Part shown: positions 26,426 through 34,325 of the stretch, in pieces
Position numbering within the stretch: the stretch's first letter is position 1
How the letters are laid out: the number at the start of each line of letters is the position of its first letter
Assembly: GCA_036272195.1 (NCBI GenBank)
Contig: DATAZE010000049.1
Coordinates: forward strand, 186,001 to 250,000
Direction: 5' to 3'
Length of the DNA: 64,000 bases
Origin: DASXHY01 sp036272195
GTDB lineage: Bacteria > Verrucomicrobiota > Verrucomicrobiia > Limisphaerales > DASXHY01
Notes under the pieces: generated by a model
What the model was told of the DNA's origin: nothing
Database searches by the model: none
The model's input: the letters and a program-made list of their open reading frames with translations, nothing else
Program-made: the position numbers and the translations under genes

Positions 26426-27733
26426 GTGGCTCGTCCAACGAACATCACGCTTTGCAGCTTCTGCGGAAAATCACACGCGGAAGTGAAGAAACTCATCGCC
26501 GGCCCTGGCGTTTACATCTGCGATAATTGCGTCGTGCTGTGCAAGAACGTCCTGGACAAGGAATTCGCCGCCCAGACCAAGAAGCAAAAACCGCGCGTCA
26601 CGGTCCCCAAGCCAGTTGAGATCAAACAACAGCTCGATAAGTATTGCATCGGCCAGGAGCACGCCAAAAAGACGCTTTCCGTCGCGGTGCACAATCATTA
26701 CAAGCGCATCCTGCAGGAAATGCCCACGAAAGGCGAAACTCCTGAAGATGCCGAAGCCGCTGCTTCTCTGCCGGAAGATCCGCACGCGGAAGTAGAAATC
26801 GAGAAGAGCAATATCCTGATGATCGGGCCGACCGGCTCCGGCAAGACGTTGCTCGCCCGCACGCTGGCGCAAATCCTTGATGTGCCCTTCGCCATTGCCG
26901 ACGCCACCACGCTGACCGAAGCCGGTTACGTGGGCGAAGACGTGGAGAACATTATTTTGCGCCTGCTGCAAAACGCGGATTACGACGTCAAACGCGCCCA
27001 GCGCGGCATCGTTTACATCGACGAAATCGACAAGATTGCGCGCAAGACGGAAAACGTTTCCATCACCCGCGACGTTTCCGGCGAGGGTGTGCAACAGGCA
27101 TTGCTGAAAATTCTCGAGGGAACCACCTGCAACGTGCCACCCCAGGGCGGACGCAAACATCCGCAGCAGGAATACATTCGCGTGGACACATCGGACATTT
27201 TGTTCATTTGCGGCGGCGCGTTTGTGGGCCTGGAACGAATCATTCAACGTCGTTTGGGCAAGAACGTGATGGGTTTTCGCGCGGTGGAGGAGAATTACAA
27301 GACCGCGGCCATCAATCGCGAAAAAGTCCTGCAATACGTGGAGCCGGAGGATTTATTGAGCTTTGGGTTCATCCCGGAATTTATTGGCCGCCTGCCCATG
27401 GCAACGGTGCTCGGCGAATTGTCCGAGGACCAATTGGTTTCCATTCTCACCCAGACCAAGAACGCGCTCACCAAGCAATATGCCAAGCTGATGGCGATGG
27501 AGGGTGTGGAGTTGGAATTCACGACCGACGCGCTCCGCGAGCTCGCGGCCCAAGCGGTGAAAAAAGGCACCGGCGCGCGCGCCTTGCGCAGCCTGCTCGA
27601 GAGACTCATGCTCGATGTGATGTTCGACGTGCCCAGCAACGACGACATTCTGCACGTGAAAATCACGAAACCGGTGGTCGCCGGAGACGCCAAGCCGATC
27701 ATCCGCCGCAAGGCGGATCAGAAGGCGGCGTAG
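26426..27733 (+). CDS. clpX: ATP-dependent Clp protease ATP-binding subunit
   Basis: The 435-residue AAA+ unfoldase starts at a GTG. It has the C4 zinc-binding domain (C10, C13, C32, C35), P-loop GPTGSGKT at 134-141, Walker B VYIDEIDKI and the RRLGKNVMGF region, where MGF stands in for the usual IGF ClpP-docking tripeptide. It unfolds substrates for ClpP, encoded just upstream. An acidic stretch (residues ~100-125) before the P-loop is longer than in E. coli. Confidence 0.97.
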   Translation: MARPTNITLCSFCGKSHAEVKKLIAGPGVYICDNCVVLCKNVLDKEFAAQTKKQKPRVTVPKPVEIKQQLDKYCIGQEHAKKTLSVAVHNHYKRILQEMPTKGETPEDAEAAASLPEDPHAEVEIEKSNILMIGPTGSGKTLLARTLAQILDVPFAIADATTLTEAGYVGEDVENIILRLLQNADYDVKRAQRGIVYIDEIDKIARKTENVSITRDVSGEGVQQALLKILEGTTCNVPPQGGRKHPQQEYIRVDTSDILFICGGAFVGLERIIQRRLGKNVMGFRAVEENYKTAAINREKVLQYVEPEDLLSFGFIPEFIGRLPMATVLGELSEDQLVSILTQTKNALTKQYAKLMAMEGVELEFTTDALRELAAQAVKKGTGARALRSLLERLMLDVMFDVPSNDDILHVKITKPVVAGDAKPIIRRKADQKAA

Positions 27734-27759
27734 GCATTTCGGAATCGCTCTGCCGCCGA

Positions 27760-27954
27760 TTATTTCTTTTTGCCGCCCAGGCCCCAAATCAGCCACGCGG
27801 CGAGCGCCACGAGCAGGATCATCCACCAGAGATAGCGCACTTCACGCGCTCCCATTTCTACAAAGCCCAGCGCTTTCGGAAAAATAAGAACCAGAGCGCC
27901 TATTACCAGAAGTGGAATGGTGATTTTTAGAAAGGCAATGGTCCGCACGCTCAT
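27760..27954 (-). CDS. small two-helix membrane protein coupled to prohibitin gene
   Basis: This 64-residue protein has two hydrophobic helices (~8-30 and ~40-58) and a basic GGKKK tail. It starts inside the stop codon of the prohibitin-like gene (ATGA overlap), implying translational coupling and possibly a joint membrane complex. No family recognised. Confidence 0.75.
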   Translation of the reverse strand: MSVRTIAFLKITIPLLVIGALVLIFPKALGFVEMGAREVRYLWWMILLVALAAWLIWGLGGKKK

Positions 27955-28781
27955 GGGGAGGTCGAGGCGTTCCGTTTTTTCTCAAGGTCCGAAAGTGGCA
28001 GCAGGATATTGGCACTGCCGCCGCCGGTTCCATTGACCACCAGCGGCGCCTTGCCGTCCCATTTTTCCACGATTTGCAAATCGATGAACGCCGGAGTTTG
28101 CTTGAGCGCTTCGCCGCGAATGCGAATAGACTCTGCATCGCCCTTGGCTTTGATCACGACCGTGTCCGCTTCAATCTGCGCTTTCTGTTGCGTGAATTTC
28201 GCCTTGGCCGCTTCCTGTTCCTGGACCATTTTGGCCTCAATGGCGGTTTCCAAATCCTTGGTCAGGTCAATATTCTGGATGACCAAATCTTCGATGACCA
28301 GCAGGTCGCCCACCTTCAGTCGAGCTCCGGCGAGAGCTTTGCTTTTGATTTCTTCGCGGTTCTTAACGATTTGCTCCGCGCTTTGCATGGCGCTGACCTC
28401 TTTCAGAGCCTCCTGAACCCGGGGCGCGATAAGACTATCAAACGGATCGCCGGCGTAGCCTTGATAAATCTTCACCACCGAAGCTTCCGGGATGCGATAC
28501 AGGACGCGCAGGTCCATATTTACCTGCTGCAAGTCGGCCGAGTAACAAGGTGCCGCCACTTCGCGCGTCTGCTGCCGGATCAGTATGGGAACAATAGTAG
28601 TAATAAACGGAGTTTTAACTCCGAAACCTTCCGGCTTGAAAACGGGCGAAACTTTCCCCAGCGTCACTTCAATTCCCCGATAGCCGGGCTGCACGACATA
28701 GGTGCTCGTCGAGGCGGCGATGACGACCACAAAAATGATGATGGCGACTCCAATTAACCTGGCGATTGTTTGTGCACGCAT
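27951..28781 (-). CDS. prohibitin / SPFH (band 7) family protein
   Basis: The 276-residue protein has an N-terminal membrane anchor (~residues 8-28), an SPFH domain (VVQPGYRGIEVTLGKV onward) and a long coiled-coil (VQEQEAAKAKFTQQKAQIEA), as in prohibitins and HflC-like proteins. These assemble into rings that scaffold membrane proteases. No FtsH gene is near. It is followed by an overlapping small membrane protein gene. Confidence 0.9.
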   Translation of the reverse strand: MRAQTIARLIGVAIIIFVVVIAASTSTYVVQPGYRGIEVTLGKVSPVFKPEGFGVKTPFITTIVPILIRQQTREVAAPCYSADLQQVNMDLRVLYRIPEASVVKIYQGYAGDPFDSLIAPRVQEALKEVSAMQSAEQIVKNREEIKSKALAGARLKVGDLLVIEDLVIQNIDLTKDLETAIEAKMVQEQEAAKAKFTQQKAQIEADTVVIKAKGDAESIRIRGEALKQTPAFIDLQIVEKWDGKAPLVVNGTGGGSANILLPLSDLEKKRNASTSP

Positions 28782-28840
28782 AATGTTGTGGCTACATTGA
28801 CTGGCAACAGAGAATTTCCAATTACAATTTCGCCCTTTTT

Positions 28841-29299
28841 TTAGACCCCGATATCCTCATTCCAAAGTTCCGGCCGGGCTTTGATGAAATCGCGCATCAA
28901 TTGAATGCAGGTCGGGTCCTGTAACACCTCCACCTTTACGCTTTGCGAACGCACGTATTCTTCCGGCCCTTGGAACGTCACATTCTCGCCGATGATGATG
29001 TGCGGGATTTTGTAGAGCAAAGCGGCACCGCTGCACATCGGGCACGGTGAAAGGGTCGAGTAAAGCACGCACCGTTGGTAAACCGAGGCTTTGAGGCGTC
29101 CGGCATTTTCCAGGCAATTCATTTCCGCATGATGAATCACGCTGCCATGTTGCACGCGTTGATTGTGGCCGCGGCCAATAATTTTGCCATCGCACACCAG
29201 CACGGAACCGATGGGGATGCCGCCTGCCGCCAGGCCTTTTTTCGCCTCGTCAATCGCAGCTTCGAGAAATGAATCCATGCCTGCTTCTAGCGTGCGCAT
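28841..29299 (-). CDS. yeast-type cytosine deaminase / nucleoside deaminase
   Basis: The 152-residue zinc deaminase has the HAE motif (H57, E59) and PCPMC (C86, C89) of the cytidine/deoxycytidylate deaminase superfamily. Beyond the motifs it tracks yeast Fcy1 closely in my recollection: GGIPIGSVLV, GRGHNQR, LENAGRL, STLSPCPMC, GENVTF and the ARPELWNEDIG ending. Fcy1 converts cytosine to uracil. An ATG at 29278 is an alternative start. It is read divergently from the VOC/YciI genes. Confidence 0.85.
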   Translation of the reverse strand: MRTLEAGMDSFLEAAIDEAKKGLAAGGIPIGSVLVCDGKIIGRGHNQRVQHGSVIHHAEMNCLENAGRLKASVYQRCVLYSTLSPCPMCSGAALLYKIPHIIIGENVTFQGPEEYVRSQSVKVEVLQDPTCIQLMRDFIKARPELWNEDIGV

Positions 29300-29330
29300 C
29301 GCTGGATTTCAAGCTTTAGCTGGTTGAACC

Positions 29331-29402
29331 GTAGCAGCCGACGTCAGGAGGCTCTAACTTTCTCCGTGAAAATATCATGAGCCTCCTGACGTCGGCTGCT
29401 AC
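29331..29402. repeat. perfect 24-bp inverted repeat
   Basis: Arms 29331-29354 and 29379-29402 are exact reverse complements around a 24-nt loop. The left arm matches the arm at 59296-59319 at 21 of 24 positions, so this is a dispersed family. It sits in the gap between two divergent genes. Confidence 0.9.
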
Positions 29403-29519
29403 TAAATCATAACGGAGGCGAAACCATCAAACAAAACTTAACCTGATTGTCCAAATTGGCCCCGCCCGTTCGTTGTATCTATGAAGACACGGAAAAACAT
29501 TCATTAACAAAGGCAAATT

Positions 29520-29909
29520 ATGGCAAAAACAAAGAAAAAGCTCCCGGCAAACGTCGTCTGGTTCGATGTCCCGGCAGATGACATCAAACGGGCACAGAAA
29601 TTTTATAACAGCTTGTTCGGCTGGAAAATCAAACCGTTTCACGGGATGAAGGACTTTATGGAAATCGATACCGGGGGGCCAGATGCCAGCCCGAACGGCG
29701 GGTTGAGCCAGCGCAAAGGGGCCGGACAAACCATCGTAAATTATATCAGCGTGAATTCGGTGGATAAATTCACGGCCAAAATCGAGAAGCTGGGCGGAAA
29801 AATCTGTGTGCCCAAAATGGCGGTCCCGAAAATGGGTTATTTCGCAGTTTGCCAAGACACGGAAAACAACGGTTTCGGAATTTGGGAGCCCAACCAGGAC
29901 GCTAAATAA
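29520..29909 (+). CDS. VOC-family (glyoxalase-like) protein
   Basis: The 129-residue protein has the paired beta-alpha-beta-beta-beta modules of the vicinal oxygen chelate superfamily: VVWFDVPADDIKRAQKFYNS starts the first and VNYISVNSVDKFTAKIEKLG the second, ending FGIWEP. VOC proteins include glyoxalases and resistance proteins; here the substrate is unknown. It leads a rightward group with two YciI-type genes. Confidence 0.88.
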   Translation: MAKTKKKLPANVVWFDVPADDIKRAQKFYNSLFGWKIKPFHGMKDFMEIDTGGPDASPNGGLSQRKGAGQTIVNYISVNSVDKFTAKIEKLGGKICVPKMAVPKMGYFAVCQDTENNGFGIWEPNQDAK

Positions 29910-29992
29910 TTGTCCTGCCCAGCCAGGTTCATTCGTCTTATATTTGAAACAAGCACAACCAAAACACAAAACAACAAAGGAAAATTAATATT

Positions 29993-30403
29993 ATGAACGC
30001 AAAAAGTGAATACATGCTCCTGTTCGCGGGCACCGAGTGGTATAATGAAGTCTCTCCCGCGGAAGCCAAAAAAATCTCCGAGCAGGCGAAGGCGTGGTTT
30101 GAGGGTCTGCTGCAACGCGGATGCGTCAAAGGCGGTCACGGACTGGCCCGCACCGGCACGCACCTGACGGCGAAGACCGGGCGTGTCATTTCGGACGGCC
30201 CGTATCCGGAATCCAAGGAAGTGGTGGGCGGATATATGATTGTGGAGGCGGAAAGCCTCGAGGAGGCAGTTGCCATGGCGAAGGGCAATCCCACGATCGC
30301 CTATGGAACGAGCATTGATGTCCGGCCCGCATTTCAAGGCGAGGAGAATTGCCCGCTGTACAAACGCGCGCGCATGGCCGAATTGGAACCAGCCGCGGCG
30401 TGA
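29993..30403 (+). CDS. YciI-family protein (first copy)
   Basis: The 136-residue protein is a YCII-related domain (DGI/PhnB-associated) protein with KSEYMLLFAGTEWYNEVSP at the start and VISDGPYPESKEVVGGYMIV in the middle. The ferredoxin-like fold is often found near ECF sigma factors, none of which is present here. A good site, AAAGGAAAATT, precedes the ATG. It is a paralogue of the next gene. Confidence 0.85.
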   Translation: MNAKSEYMLLFAGTEWYNEVSPAEAKKISEQAKAWFEGLLQRGCVKGGHGLARTGTHLTAKTGRVISDGPYPESKEVVGGYMIVEAESLEEAVAMAKGNPTIAYGTSIDVRPAFQGEENCPLYKRARMAELEPAAA

Positions 30404-30449
30404 ACGAGGCGGTCATTGAATTTTTAGATTCAACCGGTAAAATAAAATT

Positions 30450-30854
30450 ATGAGCACACCAACACACAACGGATACATGCTGATCTTTCGCGGCACGGAC
30501 TGGTATAAGGGTCTTTCGCCAGAGGAAATGCAGCAGGTGGGCGACAAGTGGATGGCCTGGTTCAAAGGATTGATGGCTGCCGGCAAAGCGGTGGCGGGCA
30601 ATCCGCTGGAGCGCGAGGGAAAAGTCATCGGCAAAAACGGGCGCGTCGTTTCCGACGGTCCGTTTGCCGAGTCCAAGGAAACCATCGGCGGATATTTTCT
30701 GCTCAAGGTGCCCACGCTCGACGACGCCGTGGCGATTGCTCAGGAATGTCCGGGACTGCCCTACGGGATCCGCGTCGAAGTTCGGCCCGTCGCTGGTGAA
30801 TGTCCGCTGGTAACGCAGTTGCGCGACGAAGCGCAATTGGTGCAGCAGGCCTGA
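30450..30854 (+). CDS. YciI-family protein (second copy)
   Basis: This 134-residue paralogue of the preceding gene shares YMLIFRGTDWYKGLSPEE and VVSDGPFAESKETIGGYFLL. The two genes are 46 bp apart and clearly arose by tandem duplication. Function is unknown. A small hairpin with a T-tract overlaps its stop codon. Confidence 0.85.
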   Translation: MSTPTHNGYMLIFRGTDWYKGLSPEEMQQVGDKWMAWFKGLMAAGKAVAGNPLEREGKVIGKNGRVVSDGPFAESKETIGGYFLLKVPTLDDAVAIAQECPGLPYGIRVEVRPVAGECPLVTQLRDEAQLVQQA

Positions 30855-30871
30855 CGCGAGCGTCAGGTTTT
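30850..30871 (+). terminator. short terminator after YciI genes
   Basis: CCTGACG (30850-30856) and CGTCAGG (30861-30867) form a 7-bp stem with a 4-nt loop, followed by TTTT. It overlaps the stop codon of the second YciI gene. Confidence 0.6.
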
Positions 30872-30878
30872 CAAACAC

Positions 30879-30939
30879 GCAGCCGCGGACGTAAGTCAGC
30901 GCCAACTGAGACGGCGCCGGCTAACGTCCTGCGGCTACG
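30879..30939. repeat. degenerate intergenic inverted repeat
   Basis: Imperfect arms 30879-30904 and 30913-30939 (CGCAGCCGCGGACGT and its near-complement ACGTCCTGCGGCTACG) match in style the hairpin at 50021-50044, which also reads ACGTCCGCGGCTACG. Confidence 0.65.
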
Positions 30940-31033
30940 ATGTTAGTCGGACCTTCTAGGTAGGACTGCCCATTGAGGAGATGCACCCTGAAAGTGAGAG
31001 TATTTGGGAACGAAAACTCAACTGAAAGGATGC

Positions 31034-31237
31034 ATGAAAAAACTAATGCTCGTTCTGGCAGCGGCCGGCCTGGTTGCCGGTTGTGCCAGTAATCAAAACG
31101 CCGGCGGAACTTCCGATCAAAGTGAAATGAACTCCGGCACCAGTTCGCAACCCTTCACGCCCAAACAAGGCGCGGGATCAGGAAACACCTACGACGCGAC
31201 CAACACGGTGCAGAACCCGGAAGCGGGACAACCGTAA
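31034..31237 (+). CDS. small lipoprotein
   Basis: The 67-residue product has a lipoprotein signal peptide with lipobox LVAGC (Cys17), followed by a polar Ser/Thr/Asn/Gly-rich tail. GAAAGGA at 31024-31030 is a good ribosome binding site for the ATG at 31034. It is probably anchored in the outer or inner membrane. No domain is recognisable. Confidence 0.8.
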   Translation: MKKLMLVLAAAGLVAGCASNQNAGGTSDQSEMNSGTSSQPFTPKQGAGSGNTYDATNTVQNPEAGQP

Positions 31238-31264
31238 TGCACAACGCTGCTGGAACCCTTCCAC

Positions 31265-32176
31265 TCATGGTCCCAGCGGGCGATAGGCACGGACGCGATA
31301 GAAATCCATTCCGTTGGTAGTCCCGTCATTGAAGGTGGCCAGATTTACGCCCAAACCAAAATCGGCGACGTCCGCCCACGAACCTAAAATCAAATCGGGG
31401 CGCGATTGAATAGTGTAAGCGCGCGTCGGGACGCTGGTCCACTGAAGCGAAGTTTTGACGGCTGCAGAATCTCGCGCGACGGAAGTGATGCGCAGATAAT
31501 CCGTCACGTTATTGGGGCCGGTGCCGGCATAGTATTCTTGGATATTCGAAATTCCGTCGCCATCCGCGTCGGCATTGACGTTGATATTGGTCGTGCCGAA
31601 ATTCTGAATTTCCCAGGCGTCCGGAATTCCATCGCCATTCAGGTCCGCGCCGGGGTCAATCCGATCCGTTTGCACATTCGCAACCGTGTTGCTCAAAGAA
31701 ATCCATCCGCAATTGGCGCTGTAAACATATCCGCTAAGTTTTCCGCTGAACATATCCACCTTCGGCGAATCGACGGCTGCCAAAGCTCCTGCGGCTGTGC
31801 CATTCGTGAAAACAATCCAGCCAATGTTCGCGCCCCAGGCATAACCGCTCAAATTCCCGGCTCCGTCCAGATTCACGCCAAAATCATTGGTGGAGCGATT
31901 TCGATATTGAATTCCGTTGGTGGGAAAACCGGTGCCGAGATTAATCCAGCCCACGTTGGCGCCGTAAATAAAACCGGAGCAAACGTATTCGCCCAGCACC
32001 GCGCCACTGGTGACGTCGCCGCGCGACTCCAGCCACCCGATATTCGCGCCGTACGCAAAGTGATTGACCGCATCGATGGTGGTGGAGGCGCCCGAATGGA
32101 ATGAAAAATTTAAAATGAAAAATGAAAAAACAATGGCAAGGAACCACACCGGTTTTTTATGGGCGCGTTCTCTCAT
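31265..32176 (-). CDS. secreted repeat protein with YGANIGW repeats and Ca-binding loops
   Basis: The 303-residue protein has a signal peptide and four copies of an aromatic repeat (YGANIGW, YGANVGW, WGANIGW, YSANCGW) spaced 30-40 residues apart. Thrombospondin type 3-like calcium loops follow (DLNGDGIPDAWE, DADGDGISNIQEY). The C-terminal module (YTIQSRPDLILGSWADV ... FYRVRAYRP) resembles that of the SBBP protein at 22393. ATG 32176 is chosen over an in-frame TTG at 32185. Function unknown; surface location likely. Confidence 0.8.
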   Translation of the reverse strand: MRERAHKKPVWFLAIVFSFFILNFSFHSGASTTIDAVNHFAYGANIGWLESRGDVTSGAVLGEYVCSGFIYGANVGWINLGTGFPTNGIQYRNRSTNDFGVNLDGAGNLSGYAWGANIGWIVFTNGTAAGALAAVDSPKVDMFSGKLSGYVYSANCGWISLSNTVANVQTDRIDPGADLNGDGIPDAWEIQNFGTTNINVNADADGDGISNIQEYYAGTGPNNVTDYLRITSVARDSAAVKTSLQWTSVPTRAYTIQSRPDLILGSWADVADFGLGVNLATFNDGTTNGMDFYRVRAYRPLGP

Positions 32177-32197
32177 AAAAATCAAAAAGAATTGACG

Positions 32198-32317
32198 TTA
32201 TGGGTGACGCTCAGAGGCGTGCCGGTAATGGAATCGCCAAGGCAGACATTGGCGATGAAAGCTGACACGCCCGAGCCGTGGAAGGGCGGTCGCGCGAAAT
32301 GATCGCAGCATGTTCAT
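32198..32317 (-). pseudogene. possible remnant of a small or broken gene
   Basis: In the 338-bp gap 32177-32514, an ATG at 32317 preceded by AAAGGA opens a 39-codon frame. Within it, another frame reads like real protein (GSGVSAFIANVCLGDSITG, ending NVNSF) with GC-rich third positions, which suggests a frameshifted remnant. Neither frame is recognisable. The rest of the gap shows only the terminator of the DUF3185 gene. Confidence 0.3.
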
Positions 32318-32451
32318 AGGACAATCCTTTTGATTTTTGGTCCTGTGCAGTGGTGGTTGAACGATGCTGGCAAACGGTCCGTTTTTGCGCAATCAGAACT
32401 TTTTCACAAAACGAGCGATGAAATACCCGAGGCTTATGTCCGGACTGAACA

Positions 32452-32482
32452 AAAAAAGCAGCGCCCGATGACTCGGGCGCTG
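32452..32482 (-). terminator. terminator of the DUF3185 gene
   Basis: A 10-bp stem CAGCGCCCGA (32459-32468) / TCGGGCGCTG (32473-32482) is followed on the minus strand by seven Ts, 33 bp beyond the DUF3185 stop. Confidence 0.9.
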
Positions 32483-32514
32483 TGACAAATGGCAAAGAGT
32501 GCGGACGACTGTTA

Positions 32515-32721
32515 TCAGCCGCGGCGACGGCCGGTGAAAGCGAGGCCAAGTCCCGCGACGACCGCCACGGCGCCACCGATGATCAGCCACATGGAATGAT
32601 TAGTGGGACTGCCGGTGAATGTGCGCGAAACGTCGGAGTTGAATGAATGCGATTCATTGAAGCCGAAGATCAGCAGCACGATTCCGAGCGCGAGAATTGC
32701 CCAACCTATAATGTTATTCAT
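32515..32721 (-). CDS. DUF3185-family small membrane protein
   Basis: The 68-residue protein has two membrane helices, the conserved middle SDVSRTFTGSPTNHSMWLII and a C-terminal GRRRG. It fits DUF3185, a family of short inner-membrane proteins of unknown role. It has its own terminator and a 172-bp upstream region, so it is probably monocistronic. Confidence 0.85.
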   Translation of the reverse strand: MNNIIGWAILALGIVLLIFGFNESHSFNSDVSRTFTGSPTNHSMWLIIGGAVAVVAGLGLAFTGRRRG

Positions 32722-32893
32722 GGTATTTCCTTTTTGATTATTGTTACGCAGACCGGCACCGCAAAGAATAGGGCGATTTCCCCAAAAGGCCTTTTAAGGA
32801 TACCCCATAAATCAAAGGGTCGGACGCTTCATTTGCCGAGAGTGATGTTCCACACCAGCAGCTATTTTCCGAGTGAAACAAAGTGGACAGTCC

Positions 32894-33973
32894 CTATCCC
32901 TTCATCGGCAGCAGAATTGTAAACGTTGTTCCCTGACCGGATTGGCTTTCCACCTGGATATTGCCATTGTGCTCTTCAATGATCCGACGCGTGACGGCGA
33001 GACCGAGACCGGTGCCGTTTTGTTTGGTCGTGAAAAATGGCTCGAACAATCGCTCCATGTTTTCCGGCGTGATGCCCGCGCCGGTGTCCGAAATGCGAAC
33101 GCGCAACCATCGGCGCGGTTCACCTTCGCGCAACCGGTCGTCATCGCCGGACATCAATTCGGTCGCGACTGTGAGGGTGCCGGTGCCGTTGATGGCTTCC
33201 ACCGCGTTAAGCAACAGGTTCACGAAGGCCTGTTCGATCTGGTGATTGTCCCCGTCGAGCACGTCTTTTTCCGCCTGCAACTTGCGCTCGAATGCAATCT
33301 GCCGGCCTTCCACCCGGTGCGCAGCGAGCAGCAGCGTGCGCTCGAGGATTTTGTGCACGGAAATGGGCGCGAAGACGGGCTGGGCCGGTACTGCAAATTT
33401 CAATATCTGGCTCACCATGGAAACCATGCGAGCCATTTCATGGCTCACGATATCAGCGAGTTCGTCGTCCTTATTTTTCTCCAGGAGCAACTCGACAAAA
33501 GTCTTGATGGCCACGAGCGCGTTTCTGATTTCGTGTGCCATGCCGGCGGAAAGAGTGCCGGCACTGGCCAGCCGATCGAGCCGCCGCAGACTGTGCTCGA
33601 GTTTGCGGGTGGAGGAGAAATCCTTCAATAACACCATGAGATTCCCGTTTTTTCCCTTCGACGCCGCAGGCATAACGCTCACGGAAACGGTGGGGGAATG
33701 TCCGCGTTGGGGTTCCAAAACAATCTTCCGGTCGGTTATTGTCTGGGTGGTGGTCTGCGTTTCGTGAATCAGCGCCTGCAAAGCGGGCGGAAGTTTTTCG
33801 ACCAGGAGAGATTTTTCCCCGCCGGCCAGGTGCAGGATTTTTTCAGCCTCGGGACTGATGAAAGTCACGGCCCCGCCGACGTCGACGGACAGGACACCGC
33901 AGGCGCACGAAGTTTGCAACAAATCTTCGAAACTCAACCCAGGACGTCCCATGTTGGAACCCGGGTGCGCCAT
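32894..33973 (-). CDS. NtrB-like PAS histidine kinase
   Basis: The 359-residue soluble kinase has a PAS domain (~15-120), a HisKA domain with H147 (SAGMAHEIRNALVAI) and a HATPase domain (NLLLNAVEAI, DTGAGI, GTGLGLAV). This order and H-box resemble NtrB/AtoS kinases, which normally partner sigma-54 activators, but no response regulator is adjacent. The PAS domain contains CACG (Cys23, Cys25), of unknown significance. Confidence 0.88.
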   Translation of the reverse strand: MAHPGSNMGRPGLSFEDLLQTSCACGVLSVDVGGAVTFISPEAEKILHLAGGEKSLLVEKLPPALQALIHETQTTTQTITDRKIVLEPQRGHSPTVSVSVMPAASKGKNGNLMVLLKDFSSTRKLEHSLRRLDRLASAGTLSAGMAHEIRNALVAIKTFVELLLEKNKDDELADIVSHEMARMVSMVSQILKFAVPAQPVFAPISVHKILERTLLLAAHRVEGRQIAFERKLQAEKDVLDGDNHQIEQAFVNLLLNAVEAINGTGTLTVATELMSGDDDRLREGEPRRWLRVRISDTGAGITPENMERLFEPFFTTKQNGTGLGLAVTRRIIEEHNGNIQVESQSGQGTTFTILLPMKG

Positions 33974-34325
33974 GATTTAAGTGGGATGAACCCGGCATGG
34001 CGCCGTCGTCCTTAAAGAGTGGAGCGGACAAGGTCGGTCACGGCGGTTGTCATCAATGATCATTCCGTACGCACGATAGCACATCGACGCCTAGTAAAAC
34101 CCAGAGGTACTCGTTAGGCAACAGTCAAAGCACAGGGTGGCGAGGCACAGCCGTTTTTTTCCCACCAGTGGCGACAGCTTTTCGATTGTAAGTGCCAGCC
34201 GATGTTTTTACATTGAGCGTCACCGCAGCGCTGCGCGCACAAAATCGTTCTTTTCATCGTGCTTGGCACGACAAATGCAAGTTCCCTTCGGGTTCATGAA
34301 TGCTACGTCCGCCAGTCTATTGTCT
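33974..34325. other. divergent intergenic region, kinase and hydrolase genes
   Basis: This 352-bp gap has no supported gene, although the hydrolase frame stays open through part of it. The only structure I see is a 10-bp palindrome AATGATCATT (34055-34064). Promoters for both flanking genes are presumably here. Confidence 0.4.

Noticed and set aside
32784..32795. 12-bp palindrome AAAAGGCCTTTT upstream of DUF3185
   Set aside because: Too short and AT-flanked to distinguish from chance, with no second copy seen nearby.
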